A stretch of DNA of 11,878 nt from Gracilaria vermiculophylla (lineage: Eukaryota > Rhodophyta > Florideophyceae > Gracilariales > Gracilariaceae): assembly GCA_019155205.2 (NCBI GenBank), contig JAHNZQ020000308.1:2389860-2401737 (forward strand). Reading direction: 5' to 3'. The position numbers and the translations under genes are program-made. The notes under the pieces are model-generated. The model did not search any database. It was not told the DNA's origin and saw only the letters and a list, made by a program, of their open reading frames with translations. Below, one piece after another: positions 1-8,841 of this stretch (positions are counted from its first letter, which is position 1; each line of letters begins with the position of its first letter).

Positions 1-606
1 AGGTAGTAAAGCACAACGTCCGCTAGGAGTTTTTGTTGACTCCAAAGGTGCGTCTTTCTAAAAGTGGTCTCCGGTATCCGCTGTTGCGAGCCGGGGGAAT
101 TCTGAAAGGAATCCGCAAACACCAAGCAAAGGGGGAGGTTCACTGGGCGGACAATGCTCCTACAAGCGCTGCTACGATGCGACCTGGGGATCGGCGGCTT
201 AGAAACCTGCGTAGATAGACAAGAGACTCCAACCGGAAAAGTAGAAGAAGACTCAAGGGTGCTTGTCTTTACTTCCCCAGAGGTGGAGCTAAACCGGCAG
301 ATTAAGTTTCAAGCTGGGGGCCCGCTTCGGCGAGTCTCGCTACTGTACTAATTACCTGCATAAATTAACTAAAATAAATAATAATTCTACCGTCCCTCGA
401 GGGTAATGTAGCTTACGCGGGCGAGATTATGCACCACGTGGCCCAGCTAAAAATATACGAGCCCTCAGGAATATTATACCATAAGGCCAAACCACCCTAT
501 TTCCCTACAAGCCACTGTACTACAAGACCTAGAATAGTTCCGAAGCGCACAGGCAAACCTGTGACGACCAGCTCTCTTACGCGAGATACTGGAAGGCCTA
601 CTCAAT
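1..606 (+). pseudogene. Probable decayed reverse transcriptase / RNase H remnant of the gypsy element
   Basis: This stretch precedes the integrase and, by element order, should hold the end of reverse transcriptase and RNase H. No frame stays open across it. The first 220 bases read as a basic stretch with spaced hydrophobics reminiscent of the region after the polymerase active site. Around 411-441 the frame reading GNVAYAGEIM loosely recalls the conserved end of RNase H (a GxNxWAD-like signature). From about 480 a frame containing LQATVLQDLE leads towards the integrase in the same frame as IWIPSS at 622-639. It has stops at 535 and 562. The assignment rests mostly on position. The sequence matches are weak and could be chance. 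Confidence 0.4.
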
Positions 607-2025
607 GATGAGCCTGCAATCTGGATTCCCTCAAGCATGACAAAACTTGCTCATACTTTTTCATTGTGGCAGTATTGGCCAGAGGGGGAGCTATGCTACG
701 AAAAGCATCGTGCGCAAGAACTTCAAAAGGAACGGTACGTGCATTGATATCAGTGTCTTTGTGAAAGGTTGCGTGCAATACATAGCCAATAGGTCTAGAG
801 AAAGAATACTAAGGCCCTTGGGAACCGTCTTTCACGTAAAACGACCAAAAAAGGTCGTCCAATTCGATTTTCTTTACATACGAGAAAACGTGGGACAGGA
901 ACTATATATCCTCATACTTCGGGATAACTTGAGTTTCTTCGTGTGGCTCTGATTCTTCGCAACAGTGAAGAGCTATTCAGCCGCGGAAGCAATCACTACG
1001 TGGATAGCAGCGTTTGCTGTGATGGATTGAATGGTATCAGATCAAGGTATTCATTTCAAAAATGAGCTCATGAAGTCCGTTGCAAAAGAGCTAAAAGTGG
1101 CGCACCACTTCACCACAGCGTACTCGGCGTGGGCTAACTGGTCCGCGGAACGAGTGTGCCGCGAGGTTCTTTGAGCGTGTCTGGCAGTTCTGCACGAGCC
1201 CAGACTGTACGCAAAACATTGGCCGTCATTAACGGAGTGTATGCAAAGCATTTTCAACCAAGTGCCCCTGAAACGGTTGGGTTGCCATCAACAAGAGCCG
1301 GCAGTCTGTCGAACACCGCTAGACGTTTTCGCTGGACACCATCGCTCGAGAATGCTTCTAAAAGCGCTCCCGCTGGAGAACTACACACAGCTCCCTTCAA
1401 TAACAGAGGTCAAGGCACGACAACTGGTCGACATAGTGCGCACGCAAAAAGCGTTCGGGAGGATGCTGCATCAAAATGTGCATGAAACGGTAACTGCGCG
1501 TCGGCAAAAGGCGATTGACACACACAATGCTTGTACAAATGTGAAACCAGACAATTTCGATGTTGGAGACTTTGTCCTGGTGTGTAGGACGCAGAAGTGT
1601 GGGCATAAACTTTAGTTCCGATGAAGGCGGCCCCTACAAATCATCGAATGCATTTCAACCTGGGTCTGCAAAGTCAAAGGCGTAAGCAAAGGAGAAACAG
1701 AGATTATGCACGCAAGACGCATAATATTCTACCCAGTCTCTCCGAACAACGAAAAGGTCGAACCGCAACTGGTACAGGACGCGAGCACTCCACATCCGAC
1801 TATAAGAGTGCCAAGGGGATTAAAGGGATCCAAAAGAAGAACAATACAATTCATATATTGATAAAGTAGATGGGACTACCCAACCAGGTCCACCAAATTT
1901 GGGAGCCTTTAGATATTGTATTCGAAGACCTTCGGGGACTTTTTGACTACTTTAGGTAGACTGCCGGAGATCGAATGCTAAACGCAGAAGCGAAACAACT
2001 CTGCAACGTATCATTACGAAGTTAG
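607..2025 (+). pseudogene. Broken pol 3' part: integrase (zinc finger, DDE core, C-terminal domain) plus chromodomain
   Basis: One frame runs from 647 to 1861 and is interrupted by TGA at 950, 1028, 1172 and 1622 and TAG at 1613. It begins with an HHCC-like zinc finger (codons 662-781) in which the second His is Gln (680-682) and the last Cys is Tyr (779-781). The integrase core follows, with Asp at 866-868, Asp at 1040-1042 and Glu at 1148-1150. The last two are 35 residues apart, which is the D,D-35-E spacing of retroviral-type integrases. The C-terminal part contains DVGDFVLV near 1559 and a conserved STWVCKVKG stretch near 1652-1678. A frameshift near 1855 leads to a chromodomain-like segment at 1855-1960 (ILIK, a TAG at 1867, MGL, then IWEPL) ending at TAG 2023-2025. 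Another frameshift lies near 640. The protein cannot be made as it stands. Confidence 0.85.
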
Positions 2026-2041
2026 ATCACTCCCTATTAAC

Positions 2042-2053
2042 TTCAAGGGGCCG
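2042..2053 (+). other. Polypurine-like tract next to the 3' LTR
   Basis: The bases TTCAAGGGGCCG end exactly where the LTR begins with TGTTGC. A short purine run abutting the 3' LTR is where plus-strand DNA synthesis is primed in LTR retrotransposons. The run here (AAGGGG) is short and followed by CCG, so it may have decayed. Confidence 0.5.
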
Positions 2054-2304
2054 TGTTGCGATGAGCTGAGAAATTCCGCGAAAAAACACAATTTTCTACT
2101 TCAGAGCTCAATTAATGGAAACAAATATATGCTGACAATTAGAAGGCACCTAAATGCATGCCTGGCGAAAGGCCGCATGCAGAACGAGAAATCCTATGTA
2201 CAGTGTCGCGAATAAAGGCAAATTCTGTTCTCCAAGGGAAGACGCAGAGCCTTAGTGCCCATTGCTTTGTGTTTTGCTACGAAGTGTTAAGGTGAGTTGC
2301 AACA
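2054..2304 (+). repeat. 3' long terminal repeat of the gypsy element
   Basis: The boundaries are set by a perfect 6-base inverted repeat, TGTTGC at 2054-2059 and GCAACA at 2299-2304, which contains the canonical TG...CA ends. It lies 28 bases after the stop of the chromodomain frame and directly after a purine-rich tract. It contains a polyadenylation hexamer at 2211-2216 and an internal hairpin at 2155-2181. The 251-base length is ordinary for gypsy LTRs. No second copy is in the window, so the ends cannot be confirmed by alignment here. A 5-base target duplication, if present, would begin with GTCCT at 2305-2309. Confidence 0.7.
2211..2216 (+). promoter_or_regulatory. AATAAA polyadenylation signal inside the LTR
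   Basis: A canonical AATAAA lies about 90 bases before the LTR end and is followed by GT/T-rich sequence (GCTTTGTGTTTTGC) at 2265-2278. It is well placed to define the R/U5 boundary of the element transcript. Confidence 0.5.
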
Positions 2305-3265
2305 GTCCTACGTTTTAAAAGATCATTTTACTTTGCTCTTCGTTTTGACATTTGTGCTGAACAAAAAGATTTCTTTGCTTCATTGAAGTGCTATACACGC
2401 GTAAACCGACTCCATTAGATTTGAAAACCAGTGTGAGGCTTGTTGAGTGATTATTATTAAGTTGCTCCAGTTTTTTTAGTTCTATCGTTATTGAAAATGC
2501 CGATCATTGTTTAGAATAAAAATAAAAGGTTCACTACTGGCTTTTGAAAGAAAGATGCAGGAAGACAAAAATCTTGACAAGAATGTAGTCTGAGTGAATA
2601 GCAAGGCATTTTTGATACCAAAGTAAAATTACCTCGACCGAAATATGCATATAGACTTGAAAGATAAGAAACACAAATTTGGAGAAAGACGACAGTGGGC
2701 TCTCAAGACATTTTCTAAACAAAAGAATAAACCGATCTACTGGTTTCATGATCTTTGAATCAAAAAAGGCGTTACGAAGCGCAATAGTAGTCATGAAATC
2801 CCATACAGCCGGGAATTGCCTCACGGCAGTAGCAATTTAGGACCGCCACAATATTGGGTTTTAAGATTATAGACTCCTCATATAATAAGTACGGCCACTG
2901 ACTGCTAAGTCAGCTCTTCATTTAGCGTGCAATAAAAATCTACTTTGGATTTTTCGGAAAACCAGAACTAGAGAATACACAGCGTTCTCGGATCGAATTC
3001 CAAGTTTCTCAAATTTAAAACTCACACGTAAATTTGTGTTGCAAATGTTGTATAATAAGTTTTGCAATCCAATGCGCTTGGCGCTTCTTTGGCTTCAAAA
3101 TCCACCATATAACACTGCGAAGCGGACGATGCGGTACGAAGAGGAGTCTGGTTGAATCTCGTAGTAGAACAGCAGACTCTACGCCTTTAATTGTAGATAG
3201 ACAATGTGCTGCGATCAGTAATCTGGCTTAAACTGACAATATCTTATTCAATTTACTACCCGAGG

Positions 3266-3330
3266 ACAGTGTAGCTTGAAGACTGTCTTCCAGAGAGTAC
3301 TTGACAACAGTGTGGCTTGTAGACTGTCTT
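3266..3330. repeat. Pair of imperfect 24-base direct repeats, each a small hairpin
   Basis: Copy 1 is at 3266-3289 and copy 2 at 3307-3330, offset by 41 bases, differing at 2 of 24 positions. Both begin ACAGTGT and end GACTGTCTT. In each copy the arms ACAGT and ACTGT can pair around an 11-12 base loop; in copy 1 the stem extends to GACAGT/ACTGTC. No function is evident. Confidence 0.7.
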
Positions 3331-4547
3331 TGTGGTTCTGTGTGTCGTAATCTCTCTCTCTATGTTACACATCCGCTGAAGTTTTTATGATTAAGATACA
3401 TATTAGTTAACCAGGTGTAAATTTCCAAACCATATTTTTTCTGTTACATATTACATGCCGAAGAGCTAGGACATCAGTGCAACTATTCATATGTTTAAAT
3501 ACATGTGAACAGTGGGAGATAGAGAATATATGACCTGTGAACGTGAAAATGATAGAATGGCCACAGTTACAGAACAGAGCATATTTTAAATTGAATGCTA
3601 CTTTAGGAACTCCCTTATCCAATCAAAGACGTTTACAAATCCAGGACAATGCCAACGCTCGGAGCATCAATAAATATGTATCATTATATCTATTGCTTTC
3701 GTACAGCATTACAAAATAATGTCATTGATACTCATTCCTCTTGCAGGTACATAAAATATTGTACCTTAGCTAATATTTTGCCGGGTCAAAAATATTTTGA
3801 ACTGGTTTAAAGATAATCAGTCTATAAAGTTTGAAAATTTTTCTCGACCTGAAAAGCTCTTTGGTTTCTATGCTTTCAAGAAATTCTGTTCATCGGAGTA
3901 CTATTTTCTGCGTCGTTTTCATCCATTTATGTCCTCAACAATCTCGAAAGTGGTCCGTACTACGGTTTCCAACATACGTGAAATGCATAGTAATGCTTCC
4001 TTTTGAAACAATGATACATTGTTCTCGTACGCTATACATATCAGACGAATAAGCTGCTTCTCAGAAAAAAAACACTGCTTTAGTAGTACACTTCGTATCT
4101 GCTTTACCAACAGCGGCACGTCTTAAATCTTGGGTGTTTTCCTTTTTCGCAATGTATCCAGTTTAGAAATCAAATTTGAGGACAGTGCCGTCCTACGCCT
4201 TTCCAGAATACCGGAACTTGACTAAATCTTGACATTCCTTTATCAATCGATAACCTTCATTCCATTCAGAACTGAACGTCAAAATTGTTTTCTAAAAAAA
4301 CCATCCAACGAAAAAGAGTCCAAGCGTGATAGTCTGACTGGATTTGAGGGTTTAACAGACAATAGTCATTCATCTCGTAGACATGGGACATCCAACCTTC
4401 TGGGCCATTGAATCAATCCGTCTTCCGTTTCCTGCCAAAAATGGAACGAAGCACACTCAGAAAACGTAATTTGACCGATTCTGTACGGGTTCAAACCGTT
4501 TCTGTAGCATCCCGTTTTTTTTTCGTAAACCGGCGACAAACCTCGTT

Positions 4548-4569
4548 ACATTTTCTTGCAATTTGTACT
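4548..4569 (+). promoter_or_regulatory. Possible initiator-like core promoter of the protease gene
   Basis: The bases ACATTTTCTTGCAATTTG lie 25-45 bases before the first in-frame ATG. They resemble the oomycete core promoter, where a CATTYY initiator is followed by CAWTTT, although the first base and the spacing deviate. A T-run precedes it at 4515-4523. The reading depends on the organism being an oomycete and is tentative. Confidence 0.2.
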
Positions 4570-4593
4570 AAAGCCGAACAATCATAATGTTCT

Positions 4594-5602
4594 ATGTCTG
4601 TACTGGCTACCTTAGCAAAGGCTATCAAAATGGCAGGTCTTTATTCCAACTTCGTCATTTTGCTATTTGCCTTACTCGCTGCCGTCGTTCAATCTAATCT
4701 CTTCAACCCTCGCATTGTTGGTGGAAAGAGAGCGACCAGAAAAGTCCGCCGCCATTTGGTCAGACTTGAGTTATCCGGTGTAGGTGAAGATTCCTCATCG
4801 AGTTGCACAGGGTCCATTCTGGATAGAACACACATTTTGACAGCCGCCCATTGTGTTTATGAGGACGGTACGGCACCTCTTGATGTCGACTGGTCTTATG
4901 CGTATATCGGCCAAAGAGAGTTCTCACCAAGCAACGCCGAGCAATTCTACTTCAGCAAGGTGTGGATTCCAAAGAGATACTACAGAAACGAAGACGCTGG
5001 CTTTGACATCGCAGTCATCGAGCTGGACACTGAAATTCCAGATAAACTTTACTATCCCGTGACAATCGGAGACGAACCAAACCCTGGGAAAAAGGCAATT
5101 GTGGCTGGGTATGGAATTACGAGCAATGATGGAGATTTCCCGGATTATGCGATGATGGCCAGAGTGATCGCACGATCCTATCAGGATTGTGAGGAAGAAG
5201 ACCTTTTGGCCGAGGATGGCGTTCTGGACGAGAGATATCTTGTCTGTGCCGTTTCTGTTGGATACCCAGACAAAGGAAAAACGGATTCTTGCCGTAAGTA
5301 CAACCAGTTCACAGCGTTGCTCAGCTTGTTCAGCAGTCGAAACTTTTAGGGGTAGATACTGTATTCTAACAGTATTTCTTTGTCAATTTTCTTTTTATTT
5401 TCTACGCGCAGAGGGCGATTCAGGCGGGCCGCTCTTCTATAAGCAGAACGGGAAATTGATTCAATACGGTATCACCGCTTTCTCGTATTACGATTGTGCG
5501 GAGAAGGGAGGCATTCCATGGTATGTACGTTTGTCCGCGTTCGAGAGACAGGTAGAGAGAATCATTGACCGCGGCAGTCACAGAATGTGGAGGGAATTGT
5601 AA
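4594..5602 (+). CDS. Secreted trypsin-like serine protease (family S1), two exons
   Basis: Exons 4594-5293 and 5412-5602 join to 296 aa. An in-frame TAA at 4585-4587 makes 4594 the first possible ATG. Met13 (4630) has a better initiation context (AAAATGG) and starts an ideal signal peptide, so the true start may be there. A hydrophobic segment (residues 20-33) is followed by a short propeptide and the activation site NPR40|IVGG. The triad is His86 (TAAHC), Asp138 (DIAVIEL) and Ser237 (GDSGGP). Cysteine pairs expected from the fold are 71-87, 199-218 and 233-262. Asp231, six residues before the Ser, matches chymotrypsin Asp189 and predicts cleavage after Arg/Lys. The pocket wall is unusual: AFS replaces the typical SWG, and Pro269 falls where Gly226 is usual. 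It should be an exported zymogen. Substrate is unknown. Confidence 0.9.
5294..5411 (+). other. Intron of the protease gene (118 bases, phase 1)
   Basis: The donor GTAAGT at 5294 and the acceptor CGCAG ending at 5411 flank a pyrimidine-rich tract, with a CTAAC branch-like motif at 5366-5370. Splicing joins C to AG and makes the Gln codon of DSCQGDSGGP, the exact family motif, which confirms both sites. Reading through the intron adds 18 residues and stops at 5347-5349, before the catalytic serine. Confidence 0.95.
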
Positions 5603-6776
5603 TGCAGCATGTCTCGCATGTGGGATGCTGATCGGTCATAAAATAGCACTCGCCGGGCAGAAGGGTTCTTTTCGGTTGAAACTGAGCTTGGCATGGTACG
5701 AACCACAGGGTCTATTTTGTTATATTCTTTGATTGCATGGTTTTCGACAGCATTGGAGTCGAAGAACACAATGAAGCGTTGCCCTTCACAGTTCATTTTT
5801 TTGGCCGAGTTGTTATTCACAGGCTATAAAGCATTGACCATTTCAAAAATTTCTTTCACTTATGAGATTTTAACTGCATCTGAGCAGAGGAGAGCCTCAT
5901 CGAATTGAGAACGAGATTCGTTTCTCAATTCACTCGGGAGGTTTTCAATATCAGGCTTCCGCGCTTCTTGACGTTAGCGCTGTACGGCGTGACGGTGGAT
6001 CCCCGGTCCGAATAAAACGAAAGAGTCCTCTTCGTCAGCTCTCGCTAGTCGTGCGCCGTGCGCTTGTTTCACGTCATCAGGTGGCCTTGGTGGAAAGGGA
6101 TTCTGATTACAGAGAAGTCACCCACGGGGCCGTCGCTTGACAGGGGCGGGCTTCGAAGCCGGGGCGATTCTGCAGTCAAGAAGAGGGATAGCCCGCACGT
6201 GCGCAGGCGTACTCAAACACTGGGCATCCTCGTCTGAAACGGCTAGGTTGTATTCCAGATATCAGATTGCGGTGAGGTGTGACACCTTTAAGAGCTCGGG
6301 CCGAGCATACCAGACGAAGAATGCCTGTCTCTTAAACGATCAAATAACTGAACACATGGAGAAAATTGCCTGAGTGACACAGATACGCCTTCTCTCATTT
6401 TGGCGCAGCTGCACACCGTTATGAAGAGCAGCTGTTCATGAAGACCGAGTGCTCATGTTCATCTATGCTGTGCTACACCGGTGCCACTTACCCGAGACGG
6501 AAGGCCACCGAGCGGCGTCGTCCATCGCACGATTGACAAGGGGGTCAACTGGTAAACGTATCCACGTGTGAAGACATGACCGGAATCCTATACGCTGTGA
6601 CATTCCGGGCCAGCCTGCGAATGGTAGACGTTTATATACTGCCGCCGCCGTCCAACACCCGCCTCGACGCGGTATAGGCCTCATTGAGTTGTCCACCGGA
6701 TCCTGGAGCGCGAACTTATCGGAAGGGTCAAGTCCCCACCGGTCGTCTTCGTACCCCGGTTCAGCTCTCCCCGAAA
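5603..6776. other. Intergenic region between protease and ABCF genes
   Basis: It contains the protease 3' UTR and the promoter and 5' UTR of the ABC protein gene. No convincing coding frame is seen; the open frames here lack family motifs. A strong hairpin sits at 5902-5931. The stretch from about 5940 is more GC-rich than the DNA before it. No AATAAA is evident just after the protease stop. Confidence 0.6.
5902..5931. repeat. Perfect 10-base inverted repeat (hairpin) in intergenic DNA
   Basis: GAATTGAGAA at 5902-5911 and TTCTCAATTC at 5922-5931 are perfect inverted copies around a 10-base loop. The inner bases CG 5912-5913 and CG 5919-5920 can extend the stem with one bulged T. It lies 300 bases after the protease stop and could be a 3' processing structure or a binding site. 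Its role is unknown. Confidence 0.7.
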
Positions 6777-8841
6777 ATGCCTCCGAAGAACAAGTCGAAG
6801 AAGTTTCTTGCGAAGCAGAGAGCTCGCGAGGAGGCTGAAGCCGCCAAGAAAGGCCCGGAAGCCGTAGAAGCTTTGCGCAGGAAATACGAGAAAGGTAGCT
6901 CTGCGTTGAAACCCAAGCCAAAGAAGCTAGACGATGTCGCGTCTTCCGTCACAGCAGACAGTGTCAAGGACGAGTTGGGAGATGCTGCGGCTGATACAAG
7001 TACAACTGCAACTGGCGTCCTGATGTCCGTGTATGGGGCCCGTGACATTAAGATTGGTGGATTCTCTCTCAACTTTCACAACAAAGTTCTAGTCGAGGAC
7101 ACCATGATCGAACTTACGGTCGGCAGACGCTATGGTCTTATTGGACAAAATGGCTGCGGTAAGAGTACTTTCCTGAAAGTCCTAGCTGAAAGACAAGTAC
7201 CTATCCCAGACTACATTGATATTCATCTTTTGTCGGAAGAAGCACACCCAACAGAAGACTCTGCCCTGGACTACGTTATTAATTCGGCACGAGCCGAAGT
7301 TAGCAGATTGGAGGCAAAAGCAGACGACGTACTCACAGAAGAAGGGCCGGAAAGCCTTGTGCTAAACGACATATATGAGAGAATGGAGGAATTAGACCCG
7401 TCGACCTTTGAAAGTCGAGCGAGCACCATTTTATGCGGTCTGGGTTTCACTGCAAAAACGATGGAGAAAAAGACAAAAGACATGAGCGGTGGCTGGCGAA
7501 TGAGAGTCGCTTTGGCAAAGGCTCTATTCATACAACCCACTATGCTGTTGCTTGATGAACCAACTAACCATGTATGTTAAGCACTATTTCAAAGATAATC
7601 GTTTCTGCCTTCAATTAGCGGAAGGTTTTCTGTAACGTTATATGCTAACCCTGTGATTCTTCTGTTATATTCCTTACGCATTGCTCTTTCTTGTTTTACT
7701 CTCAGCTTGATCTTTCCGCGTGTGTATGGCTAGAGGAATACCTCTCAAGGTACAACAAAATTCTTATTGTTGTATCCCACTCTCAGGATTTCTTGGACGG
7801 CGTCTGTACAGATACTATGGTCATGCAACAGCAAAAGCTAAGGTACTGGGGAGGGAATTACTCTACTTATGTAAGGACAAGAGAAGAGCAAGATACTAAT
7901 CAATTGAAGTTATACAAGAAGCAACAAGAAGAAATCAAACACATTAAGCAATTCATTGCATCCTGCGGTACTTGTACGTTTCATTTTCAATTGGTCATAT
8001 CAAAGAGCATAATTCTTACCGATATCCTTTTTCTCCACACGTTACAGATGCGAACCTTGTACGTCAAGCGAAATCGCGGCAGAAACAGCTTGATAGAATG
8101 GTGGAGGCTGGACTGCTTGAACCGCCTTATGTTGAACCGCGCTTCAAATTTTCTTTTTTTGGATGTGGAACACTCGCTCCTCCCCTAATCAGTTTTTCTG
8201 ATGTTGCATTTTCGTACTCTGGAAAGAAAGAAGATTACCTCTATTCTGATTTGAGCTTTGGCATAGATGGTGAATCTAGAGTTTCCCTAGTAGGCCCGAA
8301 CGGTGCCGGGAAGAGCACGCTTTTGAACCTCATGTTGCAGCAATTGAGCCCAACTGAAGGGAGTGTTTCTCATAAGTCTGGACTGAGGGTAGGTCGTTAT
8401 CATCAGCATTCCGCAGACCAATTAGAATTCAACCTTTCACCGGTTGAGTACGTTCGATCAAAGTACCCCAATCTACATGAGACTCTTCAGGGTTATCGAG
8501 CCGAGGTTGGTCGTTTTGGTATCACAGGAGAAGCACAACTCGCTCCGATTGCTCACCTCAGTGAAGGTATGAAGTCTCGCCTAGTATTTGCGGAGATTGC
8601 TATCCGGAAGCCACATATTTTATTGCTAGACGAGCCTACAAATGCTCTTGACGTTAACGGAATTGATGCGCTGGCTGAAGCAATCAACAGTTTTGAAGGC
8701 GGAGTCGTGCTTGTTTCCCATGACTTTCGATTACTAAGTCAGGTGGCACGAGAGATTTGGGTTGTGGATCATGGTGTCAAAAAATGGGACGGGGATATTT
8801 TGTCGTACAAGGAAAGTCTGAAGCAGGGTATGAAATTCTAA
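6777..8841 (+). CDS. ARB1: ABC-F family twin ATPase, ABCF2/ARB1-type ribosome biogenesis factor, three exons
   Basis: Exons 6777-7571, 7706-7973 and 8048-8841 join to 618 aa, the usual ABCF2/Arb1 length. An in-frame TAG at 6675 makes 6777 the first ATG. There is no membrane segment. A Lys-rich tail (residues 1-50) precedes two ATPase domains. Domain 1 has Walker A GQNGCGKST (123-131), signature SGGWR (237-241), Walker B LLLDEP with Glu261, and switch His290. Domain 2 has GPNGAGKST (437-445), signature LSEGM (525-529), Asp549-Glu550 and His579. The linker stretch IASCGTYANLVRQAKS and LEEYLSRY closely match yeast Arb1 as I recall it, which distinguishes it from Gcn20 and New1. Family knowledge: this soluble ATPase shuttles between nucleus and cytoplasm and promotes 40S and 60S subunit maturation. 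Odd points are Met for Gln in the second signature and TNALD instead of TNHLD. Orthology is likely, though the exact subfamily name rests on recall. Confidence 0.93.
7572..7705 (+). other. ABCF gene intron 1 (134 bases, phase 0)
   Basis: The donor GTATGT follows the codon for His265 in DEPTNH and the acceptor CTCAG ends at 7705, so the join restores DEPTNHLD. A CTAAC motif lies at 7645-7649 and a T-rich tract precedes the acceptor. Unspliced RNA meets a stop at 7578-7580. Confidence 0.95.
7974..8047 (+). other. ABCF gene intron 2 (74 bases, phase 1)
   Basis: The donor GTACGT at 7974 and acceptor TACAG ending at 8047 join T to AT, making Tyr355 in CGTYANLVRQ, a segment conserved in the family. 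A competing GT at 7968 would also keep frame but would lose the GTY residues, so 7974 is preferred. A CTTAC branch-like motif lies at 8015-8019. Confidence 0.9.

Larger units (their letters stand above)
1..2304 (+). mobile_element. Degenerate Ty3/gypsy (chromodomain-type) LTR retrotransposon, 5' truncated by window edge
   Basis: This is the 3' portion of an LTR retrotransposon lying in the + direction. From left to right it shows a poorly readable zone that probably derives from reverse transcriptase and RNase H, a recognisable integrase, a linker, a chromodomain, a purine-rich tract next to an LTR, and one LTR. The order (integrase after RNase H, chromodomain last) is that of Ty3/gypsy elements. 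The wording of the integrase (VSDQG, HFKNELM, HHFTTAY, WANWSAERVCREVL) resembles oomycete gypsy families as I know them. Stops and frameshifts show that it is an inactive relic. The gag region, the 5' LTR and the target-site duplication partner lie outside the window. Direct from sequence: motifs, stops and LTR ends. Inferred: the host group. Confidence 0.85.
2305..4593. other. AT-rich intergenic region without a recognised gene
   Basis: No frame here gives a protein I recognise, and the open frames are short (up to about 95 codons), AT-rich in composition and without domain motifs. I saw no tRNA or rRNA. It holds a pair of near-identical 24-base repeats (3266-3330), a short TC run (3351-3361) and small AT palindromes around 3746-3779. 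The last few hundred bases should contain the promoter of the downstream protease gene. Confidence 0.6.

Noticed and set aside
2534..2824. Minus-strand 96-codon frame with hydrophobic stretches
   Set aside because: Phe/Ile/Leu-rich composition is what AT-rich noncoding DNA gives; no domain or splice support.
2898..2925. CTGAC/GTCAG stem around TGCTAA, resembling a tRNA-Ser(GCU) anticodon arm
   Set aside because: The loop is six rather than seven bases, and no acceptor stem, D arm or T arm can be placed around it.
3919..4119. Minus-strand 66-codon frame that reads as a fairly natural helical peptide
   Set aside because: No known motif, no good extension in either direction without frameshift, and AT-rich flanks. 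Probably chance.
4484..4500. GGTTCAAACC, resembling a tRNA B box / T arm
   Set aside because: Only four stem pairs form, and there is no A box or matching acceptor stem about 70 bases upstream. It is just a small palindrome.
6463..6921. Minus-strand 152-codon frame across the ABCF start
   Set aside because: It overlaps the real ABCF first exon and its 5' UTR, has biased shadow-frame composition and shows no motifs.
7968..8047. Alternative donor for ABCF intron 2 at 7968
   Set aside because: It also keeps frame but deletes conserved residues of the CGTYANL segment and is a poorer donor than GTACGT at 7974.
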